The position numbers and the translations under genes are program-made. Below, one piece after another: positions 61,039-64,000 of a stretch of 64,000 nucleotides of DNA. This stretch comes from Chlamydia ibidis 10-1398/6 (lineage in GTDB: Bacteria > Chlamydiota > Chlamydiia > Chlamydiales > Chlamydiaceae). The stretch covers positions 248,001 to 312,000 of the forward strand of contig NZ_APJW01000002.1 in assembly GCF_000454725.1 (NCBI RefSeq), in the 5' to 3' direction. How positions within the stretch are numbered: position 1 is the first letter of the stretch; the number at the start of each line of letters is the position of its first letter. The notes beneath the pieces were generated by a model. It ran no database searches. It saw only the letters and a list, made by a program, of their open reading frames with translations, and had not been told where the DNA came from.

Positions 61039-61737
61039 ATGTCCGTATTAATTTTTTATGACACAGAAACTACTGGAACACAAATTGAGAGAGACCGAGT
61101 CGTCGAAATTGCTGCCTATAATAGTATTACTCAAGAGTCTTTCGTTACTTATGTTAACCCAGAAATTCCCATTCCTGAAGACGCCTCAAAAATTCACGGA
61201 ATTACAACAGAAATGGTAACATCAGCTCCGAAATTTTCTGAGATGTATGAAAAATTTATATCCTTCTGTGGTCCTGATAGCATATTAGTTGCTCATAATA
61301 ACGATAATTTTGACTATCCCTTACTGCAAAAGGAATGCCGTCGTCATTCTCTACCCCCTTTGGATTTGCCCTCTATTGATTCTTTAAAATGGGCCCAGAA
61401 ATATCGTCCTGACTTGCCTAAACATAACCTACAATACCTACGACAAGTATATGGTTTTGAAGATAACCAAGCTCATAGGGCTTTGGATGACGTTATCACC
61501 TTGCATAGAGTTTTTTCAGCGCTTACAGGAGATCTCCAACCTCAGCAAATTATTGAACTGATGTCTGCACGTTGTCACCCTAAGGTATTTAAAATGCCGT
61601 TTGGTAAGTATCGTGGTAAACCGATCACTGAAGTTCCTGCTTCCTATATCTCCTGGTTAGAGCAACAAGGAGCTTTAGATAAGCCTGAAAACAAAGATGT
61701 TAAAGCAGCTATTGACTCGTTAAAGCAACCTACATGA
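61039..61737 (+). CDS. dnaQ: DnaQ-like 3'-5' exonuclease with C-terminal DUF3820-like module
   Basis: 232 residues. DEDDh exonuclease: FYDTETTG (Asp, Glu), LVAHNNDNFDYPLL (Asp) and HRALDDV (His, Asp). A separate C-terminal segment (about 180-225, MPFGKYRGKPITEVPASYISWLEQQ) is the FGKYxGK...YxxWL pattern of DUF3820. It may be a proofreading subunit or a repair nuclease; chlamydiae have a second DnaQ (recalled). The ATG at 61039 lies 18 bases after the chaperone gene. Its stop overlaps the next start as ATGA. Confidence 0.9.
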   Translation: MSVLIFYDTETTGTQIERDRVVEIAAYNSITQESFVTYVNPEIPIPEDASKIHGITTEMVTSAPKFSEMYEKFISFCGPDSILVAHNNDNFDYPLLQKECRRHSLPPLDLPSIDSLKWAQKYRPDLPKHNLQYLRQVYGFEDNQAHRALDDVITLHRVFSALTGDLQPQQIIELMSARCHPKVFKMPFGKYRGKPITEVPASYISWLEQQGALDKPENKDVKAAIDSLKQPT

Positions 61738-62510
61738 CCGTATCTTTTGCATTTTCTCCCTGTCCTAATGATATCTTTTTATTCCGTGCATTCCTAGATG
61801 GTTTCAGCAATGAGACTAATGACAATTTAACAATTGCCGATATATCCATTCTCAACCAACTAGCACTAAATCATAGCCATTCTATAGTGAAAATATCTGC
61901 AGCTCTTTTTCCTCGTGTTTCCAATAACTATGGCCTTATGTCTGTCGGCAATATCTTAGGTCATGGTATAGGTCCTTTGGTTTTGTCCTGGAAAGGCAAC
62001 AGTATCCTGACATCAATAGCAACTCCTGGGGATACGACTACAGCCCATGCGTTATGCAGATTATTCTATCCTGAAGCTCATTTAGTTCCCATGCCATATC
62101 ATAAGGTAATTTCGGCAGTTTTAAATAAGCTAGTAGATGGTTGTGTGGTTATCCACGAAGAACGTTTTTCTTATGATTCTAGACTATGTATACACAATGA
62201 TCTTGGTAAATTATGGGAACGGAAAACAGGGCTACCTGTTCCCTTGGGATGTTTAGTGTATTCAAAATCCCTATCAGCACATCTCGTCAGTAATTTAGAA
62301 CTAGATATTAAACAATCATTAGATCGCTCTTTAAAGGACATTGACATTTCTATAAAAGTAGCTGCCAAATATGCTAGGAACAAACACTCTGATACTATTC
62401 AGAAATTTATTGACACTTATGTCAATGAGGAAACGTTATGTCTTTCTGAATTAGGAAAAAAATCTTTCAATACTCTGTGGAACTACATTGATGCCTCCTT
62501 CTCTATGTAA
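61734..62510 (+). CDS. MqnD-like menaquinone (futalosine pathway) enzyme
   Basis: 258 residues with the MqnA/MqnD periplasmic-binding-protein-like fold. The N-terminal SFAFSPCPNDIFLFRAF is the MqnD signature, followed by SVGNILGHGIGPLVLSW and a segment TPGDTTTAHALCRLF. MqnD makes 1,4-dihydroxy-6-naphthoate from cyclic dehypoxanthine futalosine. The following gene is MTAN/futalosine-hydrolase-like, giving a coherent pair. Chlamydial counterpart CT262 (recalled). The ATG at 61734 overlaps the dnaQ stop. Cytoplasmic; the product supports the quinol pool used by cytochrome bd. Confidence 0.87.
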   Translation: MTVSFAFSPCPNDIFLFRAFLDGFSNETNDNLTIADISILNQLALNHSHSIVKISAALFPRVSNNYGLMSVGNILGHGIGPLVLSWKGNSILTSIATPGDTTTAHALCRLFYPEAHLVPMPYHKVISAVLNKLVDGCVVIHEERFSYDSRLCIHNDLGKLWERKTGLPVPLGCLVYSKSLSAHLVSNLELDIKQSLDRSLKDIDISIKVAAKYARNKHSDTIQKFIDTYVNEETLCLSELGKKSFNTLWNYIDASFSM

Positions 62511-63135
62511 ATTATTAATTATCATTGCAGACCCCATAGAAGCTAGATCTTTAATTCCTGCATTGGGCTTTCGACAAATAAGCCAGTTCTTGTACTCATG
62601 TTACGATCCTGTTTTACAAGTGACTATAGATCTGTTAATTTTATATGAATGGGGCGGACGGAGTCTCATCGAAAAGTTAGGTCATTTACAAGATCCCTAT
62701 GATTATGACTTATGGATAAACCTTGGATTTGCTGGAGCATGTTCTGACAAAATTCCTTTGAATTGCTGTTACAGTATTTTTTCTGTTACTAGATTATCAA
62801 ACGAGCCTGGTCATCTCACTTGTGATCCACCGCTTCCGATTCCATCTGTACCGTCTTTGCCTCAAGCAAAGCTATCCTCTTCGGAAACACCCTACAGATA
62901 TGGATTACATGACTCTTTAGAACTCGTAGATATGGAGGGCTATATAGTTGCGACAGTATGTCGACACCATAATCAACGATGCGTAATGATTAAGGTAACT
63001 TCAGATTATACCACTCCTAATGGAGTCAGCTATCTCAAAGAAAATATGGAAAAACTTGCGCATACTCTAACGGAAGCTTTCGTAGCATCCCTGCCTGAGA
63101 TTATTTGCCTAGCTATCAACGACGTATCTGTATAG
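62491..63135 (+). CDS. MTAN-like nucleosidase / futalosine hydrolase candidate (CT263-like)
   Basis: 214 residues from the ATG at 62491, which overlaps the previous gene by 20 bases (an in-frame TTG precedes it). Fold motifs of MTAN/PNP: LLIIIADPIEARSL at the N-terminus, LWINLGFAGACSDKI and ELVDMEGYIVATVC (the conserved nucleoside-binding ME pair). The catalytic Asp region is ITSDYT-like (KVTSDYTTPNG). The chlamydial counterpart CT263 has been described as MTAN-like with a role in futalosine metabolism. Gene pairing with the mqnD-like gene supports that role. Convergent with msbA, 10 bases apart. Confidence 0.83.
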   Translation: MPPSLCKLLIIIADPIEARSLIPALGFRQISQFLYSCYDPVLQVTIDLLILYEWGGRSLIEKLGHLQDPYDYDLWINLGFAGACSDKIPLNCCYSIFSVTRLSNEPGHLTCDPPLPIPSVPSLPQAKLSSSETPYRYGLHDSLELVDMEGYIVATVCRHHNQRCVMIKVTSDYTTPNGVSYLKENMEKLAHTLTEAFVASLPEIICLAINDVSV

Positions 63136-63145
63136 ATAGTCCTTT

Positions 63146-64000
63146 TTACCCCAGGGTTGCGCCAATAGGATCTGACGCACACGAAGAAAAGTCATCTCCT
63201 TGGGATGTTGATAGTTCCCACATTCTTAAAAAATTAGGACAATTTGCGAGAAGCTCTTCTTTCGTTCCAACTGCAATTATTTCACCATGTTCCAAATAAA
63301 GGACTCGGTCAACATGCTCTAAAGTAGATAACTTATGTGCGACAATTATTTGAGTACACGTCCCCTTGAGATTACCTATGATCTCCTTAATATAGTTTTC
63401 ACTAATAGCATCTAAAGAAGAAGTAGCCTCGTCTAGAATTAATATAGAAGCCTTTCTGAGTAATGCCCGAGCAATCGTAAGACGTTGTTGTTGTCCACCG
63501 GAAAGATTTCTACCACACTCTTGCACAAGTGTATGCACTCCCTGAGGCATTTTTTGAACAAAATCATAAGCGTATGCTTGTCTCAAAGCATGGAAAACTT
63601 CAGTTTCAGATACATTTTGTCCACAAGTTAAGTTATTCCATATTGTATCATAGAATAAAAATGGGTTTTGTAATACACATCCAATATGGTCTCTCAAAGA
63701 AGCAATACTATATTCTGAAATAGAGACTCCGTCTAAAAAAATATCTCCGTCAGTGATATTGTATAATCTCGGCAGCAATTTAGTAATTGTTGTCTTACCA
63801 GATCCTGTTGGTCCCACAATTCCTATAGCTTCCCCTTTCTTCAAAGTGAAATTAAGATTTCGTAAGACATATTCTTGATCATCATGATAGCAAAAAGACA
63901 CGTTACGAAACTCTAAACTTGTTCTTAACCCTTTGAACTCTTTTTCATTTTTCTGAGTTTTATGCAAAAAAGGATGAGATAATACCTCATAAAGGCGTTC
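63146..64000 (-). CDS. msbA: MsbA-type ABC transporter, ATPase domain (runs off the right edge)
   Basis: C-terminal part of a half-transporter that flips lipid A or similar lipids. 284 codons lie in the window; the frame stays open to 64000 (ERLYEVLSHPF linker), so the start and the membrane domain lie beyond. The nucleotide-binding domain is complete: LNFTLKKGEAIGIVGPTGSGKTT (Walker A), VLQNPFLFYDT (Q-loop), CGRNLSGGQQQRLTIARAL (signature), ILILDEATSSLD (Walker B) and IVAHKLSTLE (H-loop). The C-terminal tail is short. Counterpart of CT264 (recalled). Confidence 0.94.
   Translation of the reverse strand, partial: ERLYEVLSHPFLHKTQKNEKEFKGLRTSLEFRNVSFCYHDDQEYVLRNLNFTLKKGEAIGIVGPTGSGKTTITKLLPRLYNITDGDIFLDGVSISEYSIASLRDHIGCVLQNPFLFYDTIWNNLTCGQNVSETEVFHALRQAYAYDFVQKMPQGVHTLVQECGRNLSGGQQQRLTIARALLRKASILILDEATSSLDAISENYIKEIIGNLKGTCTQIIVAHKLSTLEHVDRVLYLEHGEIIAVGTKEELLANCPNFLRMWELSTSQGDDFSSCASDPIGATLG

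Overview
The window is a stretch of chromosome from a Chlamydia species. The evidence is the gene set and order: pkn1-ligA, hemL, pepF-groES-groEL, ffh-rpsP-trmD-rplS-rnhB-gmk-metG, prmC-prfA, lepB/ileS, a tmRNA, cydAB, cdaA-cdaR, an htrB-type acyltransferase, fabI, and a menaquinone-type pair beside msbA. It is scattered with genes for bilobed-hydrophobic inclusion membrane (Inc)-type proteins, which are a chlamydial hallmark. The DNA is AT-rich. The M29 aminopeptidase and the order ligA-pkn1-Inc genes-clpB-hemL-rpiA-pepF-groE suggest the former Chlamydophila group (C. psittaci, caviae, felis, abortus or pneumoniae type) rather than C. trachomatis. The species is not resolved. CT numbers quoted are counterparts recalled by position and family, not alignments.

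Layout. 1-6.8 kb, minus strand: ligA (cut by the window edge), pkn1, three small Inc-type genes, and a secreted transglutaminase-like/TPR protein. 7-8.1 kb, plus: M29 aminopeptidase. 8.2-15.4 kb, mostly minus: clpB, hemL, and the rpiA-DUF151-yqgE operon, with one large Inc-type gene on plus. 15.6-27.2 kb, mostly plus: Nif3-like, pepF, the CIRCE-controlled groES-groEL operon with a strong terminator, an AsmA-like fragment, tRNA-Asn, an Inc-type gene, a BPL_N-only protein (minus), a DMT permease and recD2. 27.2-36.2 kb, minus: a dense translation/nucleotide cluster, ffh-rpsP-trmD-rplS-rnhB-gmk-(omega-like)-metG, and rpmE-prfA-prmC. 36.3-39.1 kb, plus: an exported protein and a very large lepB. 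39.1-42.2 kb: ileS. 42.5-42.9 kb: tmRNA. 43.6-50.9 kb: hypothetical genes, phoH, a SWIM-type zinc protein, an SH3b protein and cydAB. 51.4-55.3 kb, plus: cdaA-cdaR, a small Inc and htrB. 55.4-57.6 kb, minus: a large CteG/CT105-position effector candidate. 57.9-64 kb: fabI, a HAD phosphatase, a FliO-like gene, an Mcsc-type secretion chaperone, dnaQ, mqnD-like and mqnB-like genes, and msbA (cut by the window edge).

How the genes work together. Most of the window is housekeeping: translation, protein quality control (ClpB, GroE, tmRNA), respiration (cytochrome bd and menaquinone genes), tetrapyrrole synthesis (HemL), fatty acid and lipid A synthesis, and c-di-AMP synthesis. Interleaved are host-interaction genes: at least six Inc-type membrane proteins, a CteG-like effector candidate, a type III secretion chaperone and a FliO-like export component.

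I see no CRISPR array, insertion sequence, prophage or plasmid element. No undescribed multi-gene defence or mobile system is evident. The most interesting points are single genes and local architectures: a likely divergent RNA polymerase omega subunit between gmk and metG, a SWIM-type zinc protein preceded by a hairpin and an overlapping micro-ORF, TrmD fused to a VOC-like domain, a signal peptidase with a huge insert, a probable pseudokinase fused to an FGE-like fold, and a secreted transglutaminase-like protein beside an Inc cluster.
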